Assembly: GCA_945910005.1 (NCBI GenBank)
Contig: OX246739.1
Span: forward strand, 1,952,001 to 2,016,000
Direction: 5' to 3'
Length of the DNA: 64,000 bases
Source: Isoperla grammatica
Taxonomy: Eukaryota; Arthropoda; Insecta; Plecoptera; Perlodidae
Position numbers and translations under genes: made by a program. Positions within the stretch are counted from its first letter, which is position 1, and each line of letters opens with the position of its first letter. Under the pieces are notes generated by a model. It worked only from the letters and a program-made list of their open reading frames with translations, was not told where the DNA came from and ran no database searches. Positions 34,547 through 46,562 of this stretch are shown here, one piece after another.

Positions 34547-35215
34547 AATCTACAATATCAGGAACTGATAGGTAGTCTCATGTATTTGTCAGTATGTACA
34601 CGACCAGACATTACTTTCTCTGTAACCAAGTTAAGTCAATACAATACATGTCATTCTGAAGAGCATCTTAAATACGCTAAAAGAGTTTTAAGGTATTTAA
34701 AAGGTACAAAGAACTGTGGTATAACTTTCTTAGCTGATGATGTACCACTTCATGGTTTTGTTGACGCAAGTCATGGAAACAATTTTGACGGAAAAAGTTT
34801 TACTGGGTATGTTTTTAAATTCTCTGGGGGACCTGTGTCTTGGGCAAGCAAGAAACAAAAATGTATGACCGATTCCTCCACAGAATCTGAATATGTGGCC
34901 ATGGTACAAGCGTGTAAGCAAGCTATGTTCTTCAAGCATTTATTGGAGGAATTGGGAATCTGTTTTGATTACATAAATCTGTACTGTGATAACATGCCCG
35001 CAATGAAAATTTTGCAAAAGCGGACTGTTAATGATAGAACTAAACATATTGCTAGAAAGCAACTGTTTGTAAGAGACGTCATTAAAAGAAAGTTGGTCAT
35101 TCTGAATCATGTGCCAACTTCAAGGATGGTCGCCGACATTCTTACTAAATCGTTGTCTAAGATTAAACATAATAGTTTCTTGCCTGGTCTAGGTATGGTT
35201 CTAGATCAAGATTAA
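34547..35215 (+). pseudogene. pol: Copia pol remnant: end of reverse transcriptase and RNase H
   Basis: An open frame containing YQELIGSLMYLSVCTRPDI, the conserved start of the copia RT-to-RNase H linker, begins before the first ATG (34580) and runs to the stop at 35213-35215. Then come LKYAKRVLRYLKGTKN, GFVDASHG (RNase H catalytic Asp in FVDA), FTGYVFKFSGGPVSWASKKQ, the TESEYVAM motif with its catalytic Glu, and LYCDNMPAMKI with the third acidic residue. The C-terminal RTKHI and MVADILTKSLS match the usual copia ending. Protease, integrase and the polymerase active site (YVDD) are absent. The frame differs by +1 from gag, so the deletion junction near 34545 breaks the polyprotein. RNase H looks complete but is unlikely to be translated as such. 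Confidence 0.9.
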
Positions 35216-35222
35216 GAAGGGG
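35213..35222 (+). other. Polypurine tract
   Basis: AAGAAGGGG immediately before the 3' LTR, overlapping the pol stop, is the expected plus-strand primer for reverse transcription. Confidence 0.8.
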
Positions 35223-35416
35223 TGTTGGAATGTAATCTTGTTCATGTTAGTTTTAAGTTCCCGGGTTGGCAGCATCACTGCCTTCTATGTCTATGACTAT
35301 GTTCTTTGTACTACTGTTTTATGTTTAAATAAAATGTTCCAATAATGGTTTCTCAAAACCTAGTCTGGTTGTCTATTTCATCCCTATATATTTCTTAATT
35401 ACTTTAAGAAACAACA
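35223..35416 (+). repeat. 3' LTR of copia element
   Basis: 194 bp, identical by eye to the 5' LTR. It is followed by the target duplication GTAAA. Confidence 0.92.
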
Positions 35417-35429
35417 GTAAACGCCCGCA

Positions 35430-37300
35430 GACAGTAATCCGGCTTAGGCACCGCTTTGCCCGGCCGGTTGGGTACACACGGTCCAAACCCATTGCAAATA
35501 AATAAATCACCACAACTGCTGTCTGCAATGTGATTCACTTTATATAACATACTAAACTACGTTCTGGACAATCCAGCTACTGCTACAAATAGTTCACTTA
35601 TAGGAGAGATTATAATGTATTTTATAAATAGGAGACACTGGGGAATGTATTGTTTTGTTTTATTCGTAGATTGCGGTTTGATGGGTTGAGTGAAAAGTTA
35701 TATAAAACACCAGTATCCGTGGATCGATAATATAAAACAGTATTTGAATATTTGACGTGAATAGGGAAATGTTCCCCTTAGTTTTCAATATTATTTCGAG
35801 GATCCAAAACTCCAAATAGCGCACACCAATAAAAGATTGTAATACTTTTTTAAATCAAACGAACGTAAATTGACTGTTAGTCGAGTTCAGTAAAATCATA
35901 ACGCCATTATAGGCCTACTACGTCAGCTGCGAGGGTGTATTTCTGCTTCCCATGCAGACAGACACGATATCGGGTTGTATTGGGTCACGAGTGTTGTCAA
36001 ATCAATACCCATCTATAATCTATTAGGTGAACGGTGATTTAAGCAGTCGTGGCAGTGATGAACTTTAAGCATATTTCATTAAATATATCGATCACGATTA
36101 GTACACGAAAAGTAATAAAGTAGATTATTTCAAATAAAAATAGTTGTGAAACTGCTGAAGAAGATATGGGGAGTATTTTATAAAATGTATACCGAAAATG
36201 TTGTGCGTACTAAATGGGCTCAGGTCTCAGTTTCAACCCATTCTCCTAATTTATTTCTATTTAAGCTTGTTGTAAATAACGCAGCTTATAATTCAAAACA
36301 AAACAAAATTAAAGTAATTACAATACTGTGTATTTTAACAGACTACAGTGGGAGAGTGTATATTTTGGGGAGGCTGCATTTCGTCGAAAAACATTGGCAA
36401 AAACCTCCGACCAAGATGATTAAACAGCTTTGGCCAAAATTTAAGTAACCCCGTGGAAAAACAACGTACAATTCTATCCACTCAACTTCCTGAAAGAAAA
36501 AACATGTTCTCATTTTCCCACCATTAACTCCCAGACTGGGACACGGATTGTTACCAAGTTTCTGTCCCTATTACTCATATCTACGAACCCATTCAGCCAT
36601 TAGAGAACTTAACATTACAAAAATCTCATTTTCTCCTCCGTCCTCTTATTTATATATCTCTATGTTACCTAACGTAAATCGATTACAAACAATAATACAA
36701 TACAATATTAATAACAAAGCTAAAAATATAAAAATTGGATCAACATTTGAGTAAATATATAATGAGTACAACTGGACCTGAATGAATATGCTACCGCAAA
36801 ACCCGAACCCTTAAACCGTGTTCTCTTGTTTTAAATAAATCACCAGAAATGCCTTTTGCTGTAAATCCATGGTTCTTATATTATTATTATTAGATTCAAT
36901 TAAGTTTGAAGGGGATCCAGGTATCACTTATTGTTATGTTACACCGATTTCTATATTGTCTATATAGAAGAACATGTGAAGTGAGCTCGAGTCTGTATCA
37001 ATTAACTTAGTTATTGAAAAGTTGAGGGATAGAGAAGAAAATAAGTAACTGTCTGAGAAACTCATGCGAGTTCTCTAAACCAACTAACACAACTTGACAA
37101 CTTTAAAGGGTGTACAAAACATAACGATCTTACCTTTCCCTGCTAATGACGGTTGAGTGTCAAGATATGGTGCTTTTCACCCTTGAAGACTCTCCGGGCT
37201 GATGCTCCACCCCCACCCTTGACAGACACTCGTTACAAGATGATCGAGAGCCCCGACATCTATCGGACGTCGTTGAGACGTCAACACGGTAAGGTGACAC
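35430..37300. other. No gene seen
   Basis: AT-rich DNA. The open frame 36146-36448 is AT-driven and unrecognised. Confidence 0.5.
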
Positions 37301-37302
37301 TT

Positions 37303-37348
37303 CCCCCCCCCCCCTCCTCCCCCCCCATCCCCTCGTCATGTGACGTCA
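37303..37348. repeat. Poly(dC) tract beside a CRE
   Basis: C12, TCCTCC and C6 are followed at 37341-37348 by TGACGTCA in the context ATGTGACGTCACTGG. Confidence 0.8.
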
Positions 37349-37379
37349 CTGGTGTTGTAGTGGGGGATAGGGGGTAGAA

Positions 37380-38025
37380 ATTGATCTTTGACATTAACAA
37401 ATGTGTCTTAAAAGTCTTATGAACCAGTAGTACAATGTCAAATCGTTAACAACGTCAGAGAAATTCTTTCTTGCAGCAAATTCGCTAACAAATGTGATTT
37501 ACAACGGTTGATTACGTTAAGAAGAGGAAGAACGTAACACATAACAATATCAATTCACTAGAATTTCGAAGGGCAAGAAAGATTAATGCGATACAAAAAC
37601 GAATGGAAGTTAGCACACATTAAACTCTCAAACCCCTATGCGGAAAATAAAGCAGCGAGGCCGAAATGAATCAGCGGAAAAGGAAAACCGATGGAAAAAG
37701 TCGAGTGGTAAAAAAGCAGTTTGTAAAGCTAAGCGAGATCAACCAGATCCAGCTCGAGGCTGCAGACAATTGAGAGTGAAAGAAATCACGGAATAACACA
37801 AAGGAAATTACAATTGGGTAGAATACTCCGAAGAGGATTAAAAGTATCCAATATGTACCCGAGACCGCAGTAGGCCCAGAAAAGCTCTGCTTGTTGTACG
37901 AGTTGACAAAGCGAGCCCGGACGCCATATGCTCCCACTGTTGAATACATACAAATTAAAAAACGAATTTTAAATTTCATCATAACTATTTTCTTAAAATT
38001 GACTAATAATAATTAATAATATACT
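37380..38025. other. No feature seen
   Basis: Ordinary AT-rich DNA. The open frame 37671-37982 is unrecognised. Confidence 0.5.
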
Positions 38026-38029
38026 CACC

Positions 38030-38160
38030 GATTACGTGGGTTCTAATACCACCTGAGGCATGGGGTTTTAATTGTCCTTCATCTTCATCTATCATCCTTC
38101 ATCGTCTCGAATAGCATCATTGCTATAATAGATGTTAAGCAATGAACAAGGATCATCTTC
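38030..38160 (+). mobile_element. SINE-like element, family B, 5'-truncated
   Basis: GGGTTCTAATACCACC resembles a B-box. It is followed by a tail (TAATTGTCCTTCATCTTC ... TCGTCTCGAATAGCATCATT ... GCAATGAACAAGGATC) shared with elements near 48.6 kb and 61.1 kb. The A-box end is missing. Confidence 0.5.
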
Positions 38161-38164
38161 GAAG

Positions 38165-39130
38165 CCAGGTGACAGGCTCCTGCCGCCTGGACTAAGATTG
38201 GTTGCTACTGTGATGAACTGTGAGGGGTGAGTCATCTCCGTAGCTCCCACACTTGACGATCATTGGTCCCGACCCCTCAGTTAGCGGTGACCGAGTTTAA
38301 GGGATTAACTCTGCCACTGCTTGTTGGCGAGCTTGCGCCTCATTTTAACACAGCCGGGTTGCGCGTACAGGAACACTTTAGAGTGACAGCCCAACGTAAT
38401 ATAGGATTTATGTTTATATTTATTGATGTTCACTTGATACCATAGTGTGGATAAAATCGCGCTTTAGAGCTAAATTTTTGTTTTTCGTTGTTTTTTAACG
38501 GTGTCTTTGTTCGATCAGCAAATATATGTGTCAATATCTGACCCCTTATTGGCCATACAGCAGCCCAGGGGTTAAGTCAGCAACTGTAGAGGAATCAGGT
38601 CCCTAGACGTTTAGAGAATGGAGTTGATGTATAATAGGTGTGTTGACATATCGATTGCAATAACAAGACATAATTGCTACTCGATGACGGGATGAGGACA
38701 ACATTTGAATGCTCATTATGCATTCAAAGTGCTCGTCATATTTGTATGATAATTGAGGCCTGATATTCGATTCTATCGCTTTGCCAGATTGGTTTGCGAT
38801 TGCTTTTGGATAATACTACGAGAGTTGAATCTATTGGAAGTAGGCCTAATCAATAATGTCGATGATGAATACATATGTTTTAGAGAAAGATATGAGTTGG
38901 CATTCTGTCTTACAAAAATAGTCCCGTATTCTCGTATAGAGATATAATGACGATATGAAATGTTTACGATTACAAGAGAAACATTTATGCCTGGTTGTTA
39001 ACGGTGTGTTGGTGATAAACGATGTACTGCAGATTTTAATACTATATTTGCATCGAATCATATAAGAGTAGCTACATCTGAAGAGCCTCGTTACGGAGTT
39101 TACGATGAATACACAGCAGGGACAACGCGT
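38165..39130. other. No feature seen
   Basis: No coding or repeat structure supported. Confidence 0.5.
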
Positions 39131-39137
39131 CGTGTGT

Positions 39138-39162
39138 GGGGGGGGGGGGGAGAGGGGGGGGG
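39138..39162. repeat. Poly(dG) tract
   Basis: G13, AGA and G9. Confidence 0.9.
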
Positions 39163-39731
39163 CTTACACGTTTCATCCAGCTTACTCGCAGTATAGTACA
39201 GTCGTGCGGTGCTAACTTCACTCCTAACTTTATTGGATGGGCAGAACTGTCGCTTGTAATATCGGGCTGGGGATATATCGGTTCTACCAACACGCTCAAT
39301 TAAAAGATACTAAACATTTCTTTGCTTACCGTTTTTTATTTAGTCAAGAAGTTACGGTGAGATGTTACCTGGGGGGGGAGGCATGATGCTGTCTGATTGG
39401 CCCATTCAAACATGTATTGATGGCAACACTTCAACGTTCAAAGTACTTTATTTTGTACGTGTAGCATTGTTTCAAAGTAAATTCATAGCATTGAGATAAA
39501 ACACAGCACACAGCTTACGATGTCTAATCCTCATTCATAAGTCACAACGTTTCTAACGATATCAAGGTGAATCTCAAAGAAAATGGTTAAAGAGAACAAA
39601 GTGCAAATATCAAACTAATTAAAGTGAATGGCCCCAGGTGTAGTTCTGTACTCATGAGCGCATTTAATATTAATAAGTATGTTATGACCGTATCCCACAG
39701 ATGCATCGCCTACTCGTTTCCCACGAACACT

Positions 39732-39742
39732 TGCGCATGCGC
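39732..39742. promoter_or_regulatory. Perfect NRF1-type palindrome
   Basis: TGCGCATGCGC matches the NRF1 consensus in an otherwise AT-rich stretch. No start site can be assigned. Confidence 0.25.
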
Positions 39743-39869
39743 CTTAGATATGTGCGACTAGCATTGGTACACCAAGTACTAAAATATGTTCCGGAGCTGA
39801 AACGTCTAGGTTATAATTATGAGAAGTGCATGTGGTTGTGGCTGTGGTTGCCGCCGCAACAAAGTCGTG

Positions 39870-40680
39870 CGTCCGTGACTGTTTGTACCTTCAAAAAGAT
39901 GTTGAGAGGCTCTCTGCCTGGTGCAATAAATGGAAACTTAAGTTAAATGTTTCCAAATGCAACGTGATAACATTTACCAATAAAAAGAAAAATGTGATAA
40001 TTTTTAATTACGTCATTGATGGTACTGTCTTGGAGAGGGTACGCTCAATTCGAGATCTCGGTGTGATTTTAAATTCTGACTTGTCTTTTAATACTCATGT
40101 GGACTCTATTACGCCTAAGGCTTACAAACTGCTTGGTATTTTACGGCGCAACTGCCTTAAACATTTTAAGGCATCTACGGCCAGGGCGGTATATGTAGCT
40201 ATAGTACGCCCGCATGTGGAGTATGCTAGCGTTGTATGGAGTCCGTACCACATTACAAAGATCGAAAATATTGAGAAGGTACAAAAAAGGTTTATAAAGA
40301 TGTTGTGTTATAGTTGTTTTAATACTGTTTACCATAGGAAGGATTACGTAAATCACTGTAAAAACATATCCTTGATGACATTGGACAACAGGCGCAAACT
40401 GTTGGACATGATGTTTTTGTATAAACTAGTTAATAACATGTTCGATTCGCTTTTACTCAGATTTTTAAACTTTTTCGTGCCTACCAGACACACTAGAAGT
40501 CACCCTACTTTTTATGTTTGTAACAACAGGATTGATGTTTTAAAGTATGCAACCATTGGTAGGTTACAAACCTCTTTTAACTCTTTGGCTAAAATACTGT
40601 GTAATCAAGTTGATCTGTTTTCTGACAATTTAATATGTTTTAGGGCTAAAATAATGAATGTGTTGAATAATATGAAATAG
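39870..40680 (+). pseudogene. Reverse transcriptase C-terminal fragment
   Basis: About 270 residues match the end of a non-LTR reverse transcriptase of the Jockey/CR1 group, which copies element RNA at a nicked target. Recognisable blocks in order are LQKDVERLSAWCNKWKLKLN with NVSKCNVITF (after the palm), IRDLGVILNSDLSFNTHV, YKLLGILRRNC (thumb), AVYVAIVRPHVEYASVVWSP and IEKVQKRFIKMLC. The catalytic YxDD block and the endonuclease lie upstream and are missing. The frame is intact to its stop at 40678-40680, so decay has been light since insertion. The first ATG (39826) precedes the similarity and reads through flanking DNA, so it is not the natural start. Confidence 0.85.
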
Positions 40681-40817
40681 GGTTGATGTAAACAATGGGT
40701 TGACTATGTACATCTATGTACATTTATTGTGAATTGTAATCCTTACAAATTTTGTGTTTTTCAGGTTATATTACATTTACACTTGTGGAGTTTAAATACT
40801 CTGTTGTAAATAAAGGC

Positions 40818-40857
<40 letters not shown>
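39870..40857 (+). mobile_element. 5'-truncated non-LTR retrotransposon (Jockey/CR1-like)
   Basis: The element consists of the C-terminal part of a reverse transcriptase frame, a short 3' UTR with AATAAA near 40809, and an (ATT)n tail (40818-40857). Truncation at the 5' end and a simple-repeat tail are normal for this class. The left edge is estimated from where protein similarity begins; no target duplication was found. Confidence 0.8.
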
Positions 40858-40858
<1 letters not shown>

Positions 40859-40859
40859 A

Positions 40860-42360
40860 GCTTGGAACAACGTTACACACAGCAAGGATAACCACAGCGT
40901 AGATTCTTGTTGATTAAACATAAATTATATTTTATCGTAATCTGACCTATAGCCGTACCGTAGTTTTTAATTTTAGTTGTAAGTTTAGCTTTATATCGAC
41001 CATATACATTCGAATGTTGAGATATGTTTGTTTTTGAAGGAATGTTTATACTTTCAACGAGACCAGAATGCATCTATAGATTATTTTGAGTGGACAAGAC
41101 GACTCAAACAAGAGGCTGTGAACGTGTGTGAGAACTATTTATCTGTCACTAGTTTATTTGAATTGTTGAGATTGCGTTGAATCCAAATTAGCGCTATCTC
41201 TTATAGTTGTAGTAGCGTATAGAGTAGTGTCCATGTGTGGGCTGTTACGTTTTGGTACTCTCAGCTATAATCCGACATAAGAGGCGCATCTTGAGATTTA
41301 TGAGAGAGGAAACAAGACGCCCCACTGATCCACACAAACAAGTGTACATGTACAAGAATGAATTGTGCGTTGCAAAAAGAAAACACATAAACCACCCGTG
41401 TGGTCTTGATAAATAGGCCTCCCTGCTTCCCTTTACAACCACAGACACACAGACAAATTTAAAGCGTGTTCGATTACTTTACAAAATTCAATTCATCAAA
41501 CAAAAAGAAATATAAATCATACAGTAACCATGCGGTAAATTACAAAGTATCCAAAGCTTGAAATCGAACTTGTTTGTCGATGTTTTCAGTGTCTAAGCTT
41601 CTCGCTTGGTTTGGAAGCTTTGGTCTATTAATACAATACGAACGAAGGTGATATTGGTGGCTTTGAAGCCGTCAAAGCATCGAAGCGAAGCATAAATCAG
41701 TGACGAACCACTTCCCTCGGTTACATCAAGTCTTGTTTGTAAGTGAACGGACACAATGAGTGCTATGTTACTATAAAGGGGAAATCAAGGGTTTAAATTA
41801 ACCTAACAAAAGAATGTAAAATAATATAATCGGTTTCATCACTGATTCGGATACGCTTAAAATAAGTACACATGTAAGTAGTTCTGCTCCAACAGGGACC
41901 CGGGGTAGAATTTGGTCCAAGCTTGTAATCGTAAAAGGCAACGAAATGAGGTCCCCTCCATTCTCTTTTCCTCCCCTAAACCCCCTTTTAACGTGTCTTC
42001 CTACTTATCCCGTTACTCTAACCCCCCCCCCAACCCCTCTGACGTCATAAAACCTAGCTATCGAGTGGACCGTTAATTTGCTAGCTCCAAAGAATCAAAT
42101 CAAATTAAATCTAATGCCAGCGTGACCAAATACTATATACTACACTACAACAAGTGACATACTGTCGAGCATGCTAGACGCACTTGTACACACTGTGGGT
42201 CTCCAGTATAAGATATGACACGTCCGCTAGTTACTGCATGCCGCCCTAAAACAGCCAAGCGGGGCGTCTTGGTACTAAAGAAGGCTACGACCACGACGCC
42301 GTTACTCAGCCTTACAAGACAGGCGCTGCTTCATGGATAGATAATGCTGTGAAGACGGGA
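40860..42360. other. No gene seen; CRE at 42040
   Basis: A C10 run at 42022-42031 is closely followed by TGACGTCA at 42040-42047. No coding region recognised. Confidence 0.5.
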
Positions 42361-42370
42361 GGAAGGTGAA

Positions 42371-43010
42371 CACTATAACGACAACAGCCGTAATGTCAGT
42401 AGGCATAAACACGATGCGATGTCACAACCAGCTGGCCAATCAGATACTGTCATGTGTTAGACACTATAACGACAACAGCCGTAATGTCAGTAGGCATAAA
42501 CACGATGCGATGTCACAACCAGCTGGCCAATCAGATACTGTCATGTGTTAAACACCTATAACGACAACAGCCGTAATGTCAGTAGGCATAAACACGATGC
42601 GATGTCACAACCATCTGGCCAATCAGATACTGTCATGTGTTTAACACCTATAACGACAACAGCCGTAATGTCAGTAGGCATAAACACGATGCGATGACAC
42701 AACCATCTGGCCAATCACATACTGTCATGTGTTTAACACCTATAACGACAACAGCCGTAATGTCAGTAGGCATAAACACGATGCGATGTCACAACCAGCT
42801 GGCCAATCAGATACTGTCATGTGTTAAACACCTATAACGACAACAGCCGTAATGTCAGTAGGCATAAACACGATGCGATGTCACAACCATCTGGCCAATC
42901 AGATACTGTCATGTGTTTAACACCTATAACGACAACAGCCGTAATGTCAGTAGGCATAAACACGATGCGATGACACAACCAGCTGGCCAATCAGATACTG
43001 TCATGTGTTA
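42371..43010. repeat. Seven-copy 91/92-bp tandem repeat with CCAAT boxes
   Basis: Units start at 42371, 42462, 42553, 42645, 42737, 42829 and 42921. The first two are 91 bp and the rest 92 because of CACTATAACG/CACCTATAACG. Each contains CAGCCGTAATGTCAGTAGGC and CTGGCCAATCA(G/C)ATACTGTC, which has a CCAAT box in NF-Y context. Variants CAGCTGG/CATCTGG and GATGTC/GATGAC are shared between non-adjacent copies, as expected from unequal exchange. Confidence 0.95.
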
Positions 43011-43014
43011 TGTC

Positions 43015-45300
43015 GTATATCTTCACACACTTGTCACGCGAGCCCAAACATACGGGGGTATAATATTCATGGTCTATTCTACCCTAACCCCGCCATTTTC
43101 ATAACTGTATGACTGTATTTTGGTAATGCTGAGATTCCAACCCTATATTGCGCTACGAGTTTTGACCATAGTCAAGAGAATTGAATGCTTTTTCTTATGA
43201 ATTTGTCGTTTGGTTTGATTAGTTCCCATTTTTATTTTAGAGTTTGTTACAGAAAGAAATGTCATCAGTAAAAGGTCGACAATCATTATTCGGACTTAGC
43301 AAAATGTATAATGAAGCACACTTCATTCGTCACTGGTGCAAGATACCTTTTTCATTCTTGATTACTTTTATGGTTGATAAGTAATTTTAATTACCAGTAA
43401 TATTAATTACAGCTCAGTATTGTCTTGAGCAGGAAACGGGTTTTCTCCGACCAGATGCGTTTTCCATGAATGTTTCTCTAAATCAGGAGACCGACGGAGA
43501 GAAATATAATAGCGAGTTATTCGCGCCCTAAAAAGCGGCCTCATTTTGCAACAGCTACATCCGAGAAATATGAACGTAACTCACCAACTTCTTGTACGGG
43601 CAAGGATAATTGAAGACCGATTGGTCTATCTTCTAACGTTTCGTGCGAAGCTAAATTGGTTTGACTGGTAGACATGTTTCTGAGAGATAAATATAACGAG
43701 TATTAGTTACACAGAGCAGAACTTTTGAGACATTAACTTCTAATTCCTCCTGACGTTTTAGTAGCAACAGAAGTTGCCCCGGCTGTATTTCCTATAAAAC
43801 GTCTAACAGTATTACTTCTCGGTGTGATGCTGGAACTGCTTCTCAGCTCGAGATAGATCCTCATTCATTTAGTTTTCCAGGATGTGCTGAAAACTGTAAA
43901 TATCATATTACTTGAGAACGAAAGCACTCTTCGATTATTTACACATCAGCATAACTCAATTCCTTAGATGTTGTCATAATATTGTTGTTACATATGCTAA
44001 AGAGAAGTATGTACGAAGTTCGTATGTTTCGGTGTGAAGAGTTGTGCAATGTTATGGGCGGTTCTGTGGATATGAATCGAGAAGTCAGATTTCATCAATG
44101 CTGTTCACTCTTCAACTTCAATTTTATTCATCTCGTTCAATGAGCTAATATAGCGTCCCAGGATTACCCATAAGGCAATGTGGCGTGTACAGTACTCGCC
44201 AGTACTCGAGGGGCGTGGAACAGACGATTTTAATCCATCACCATCAACTCAACGTTGAGTAATGCTGACTTTGAAGCTGACATGCTAGACAACTTTCGCT
44301 GACATGCCTTTCACTTCCAATGTACGGACCATTCTATTTTTATTAATATACCAAAGAAAATTAGAATGTTGGATATTGTGGACACATTTCGGTACTCGTG
44401 ACTGCTCTTAAACAAGTATTATGAAGGCCATCGCCTGACATGTGCTTAATCACGTATATGTCCACAACTTTCCACAACAAAAAATCAAAATGGATCCGTC
44501 ACAAAGGATGATAATATTGACATTATTAGAAAAAATGATTGATTATATACATTTATGTCTAAGTAAAGGAAAGGTGTCTTGAAGTGTAAATTATTTTTAA
44601 TTTCTGGAAATCAATAAACAAACAAAGTGGTATTAATTCCTGCTATGTATTTGTTTTTAAATACAGTACATATAGTTCATATCTAACTAATTTCTGACTA
44701 TTTGAAACAATGGAACTACTCAAGCTCAAATGCACCAATTACTTTTTGACATTATATAAGCATTTCTCTCTCATGCCCAATCGTGAAAATATTATAATCG
44801 CTATAGATATTTATGCAGTATTTGGACGTATCCCTTCAAAACTGAATGCAAGAAAGCAAAGATGTGAACAGTCCTGGGTAAGATCTGTTGATGCGCATTT
44901 CAGCACCGCAAAGAGCGCAGTAAGGTGTGGGCGTCCCCGCAGCAGATTCATGGCTCCGGCATGAGAAGAAACGAGAAGACAGAAGGCGTCTCACTCAGGG
45001 CTAAGAGAACAACATTAGCGCTATACAATGCATGGAAGCACCGCAGACAAACCGTGGTGCTCAATTATTTACACTGAGCTATTTGTACAGCCCGGCCGAT
45101 GTGGACCTGCAATGCCCCTGTAATGTTTGCCTCGCACTTACAACTGCGCATACTGGGAACTGACAGAATGTTGAACACATGGGTTTGCCACAATTATAAA
45201 ATAATGCAAGCAGATAACTGCTATTATTAATAATTATAATGACAATATAGTGAGATATCACCGTGTACCGTGCTCTCTTGAAGTTACTCTTTATGATGAT
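43015..45300. other. No gene seen
   Basis: AT-rich DNA. The open frame 44710-44964 has no recognisable domain. Confidence 0.5.
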
Positions 45301-45309
45301 GTGTTTGAC

Positions 45310-45385
45310 ACCGTCTTCATCCATATCTATCACCCCTCATCGACTGTACCAAAGCTCTGTAATGACACAAGAATGATGAACAAGG
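45310..45385 (+). mobile_element. Degenerate SINE family B tail
   Basis: CTTCATCCATATCTATCACC ... CTCATCG ... AATGATGAACAAGGAT lines up with the family B tail near 38.1 kb, with many differences. No A- or B-box remains. Confidence 0.3.
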
Positions 45386-45639
45386 ATTTGGAAGTGAACG
45401 AATGAATTTATTTAACGTATCTTCTTCATTCAGCTTCGGTTATACAACTGATAAATACAACTATAAAATTTACAGTGAAAAAATAGTAAACAAAAACAAT
45501 AAAATAAACCCTTGATTCACTATTTCCACTAAATTCTGCAGCATCTAAAGCGTAGAACCTCCCCTTGAGGCTGTGAATCTCACAAACGCACAAATAAAAA
45601 GTGCAACCACGTTTTCAAGTTGAGCGTTCTAAAAGCAGG

Positions 45640-45970
45640 CCCGCAGAAATCTCCCCCACTACACGCCGGGGGAAGTCAAGTCAACCACACTTTCATCAAC
45701 CTTCGCCCTAGGCTGGTCACGTGACCTAAATTCCTTAGCGCGGCCGCCTGTGCATTCAGAGGCCGTCGCGCAGCGCCACGATCGATGGTGGCCAATAACA
45801 AAAGCTATGCCATTCCGAATTCATAGCTCCTTTTGCTAAGAGCTCTGTTGCATCTTTCATGACGGGTGCCCCCGCCCAAGGCCGGAGCTTTGACCGTCTC
45901 ATGTGAGAGCTGCACTGAACGTAGAGGGGTATCGCGAACCCGCTTACCGGCCGGGTACACTGGGGTTACC
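45640..45970. promoter_or_regulatory. GC-rich promoter-like patch
   Basis: The patch contains the 12-bp palindrome GGTCACGTGACC (45715-45726), a NotI-type GCGGCCGC near 45740 and GGTGGCCAATAAC (CCAAT) near 45790, with several CpGs, in otherwise AT-rich DNA. E-box, CCAAT and CpG together suggest a proximal promoter, but no gene follows in either direction within view. Confidence 0.3.
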
Positions 45971-46394
45971 ACTTACCTGGGGGGTGTACTCGCAACATAC
46001 AAATCGCTCGACATTTTTATTTTTCGAGTTATGTCTCAAGAATGCTGGTCGAAATCGAAAATCTGAGGTTTGTTTAGCCCTTCAGTATGAATGATAACCA
46101 TGCGAAATATTATACTCAGTAGGATAGTTAATTCGACTAATTTCTTAATTTGACTAGGGTAGTTAGTTTCAAGTAACAACCATACTGCATTATATACATA
46201 CATTTTGTATCTATACATTTTGTTGTACATTTTGAACGTGAAACTACCCCTTCCCGTTAACGAATACGCCAGCACAAGTAGCTCAAACAGTGTCTTAGCT
46301 AGTGCTATATTTATTAAAAGCTCACGGTAAACAAGTCCAGTGATTAAGTCATAACTGTGTGAGACAGGGTGGTGAAGACCATTCTAACGGCTGG

Positions 46395-46520
46395 TTGCAG
46401 CTCGTTCTCTATATCTGATTCAAGAAACCTTGAGTCAGGATGACCAGTGGCCGGAATTGAACCGGTAACATCCCGCATGAGAGTCTCGCTTGTTACTGCC
46501 GAGCCATCTCTATCGGGGAC
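46395..46520 (-). mobile_element. tRNA-derived SINE-like element, family A
   Basis: On the minus strand an A-box-like GATGGCTCGGCAGTAAC (46492-46508) precedes a B-box GGTTCAATTCC (46453-46463). The body TCCTGACTCAAGGTTTCTTG corresponds to the family A core at 6.2 kb. Confidence 0.55.
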
Positions 46521-46562
46521 ACAAGGCGAGGAAGAAAACCATATCCTTCTAACACTCCCCCT

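Larger units (their letters stand above)
33660..35421 (+). mobile_element. Ty1/copia LTR retrotransposon, internally deleted
   Basis: Two 194-bp LTRs with TG...CA ends (33665-33858 and 35223-35416) are flanked by the 5-bp target duplication GTAAA (33660-33664 and 35417-35421). A primer-binding site follows the 5' LTR and a purine tract precedes the 3' LTR. Between them lie a gag frame and only the 3' end of pol; protease, integrase and most of the reverse transcriptase are missing. I see no difference between the two LTRs, which indicates recent insertion. The element cannot move alone but keeps its ends, primer site and polypurine tract, so it may have been mobilised by an intact relative. 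Confidence 0.93.

Noticed and set aside
33640..35492. A SINE interrupted by the copia insertion (A-box CAGCTCAGCAGG before, GGTCCAAACCC after)
   Set aside because: After joining the flanks the boxes are about 80 bp apart, too far for a normal tRNA-type promoter, and no shared tail was found.
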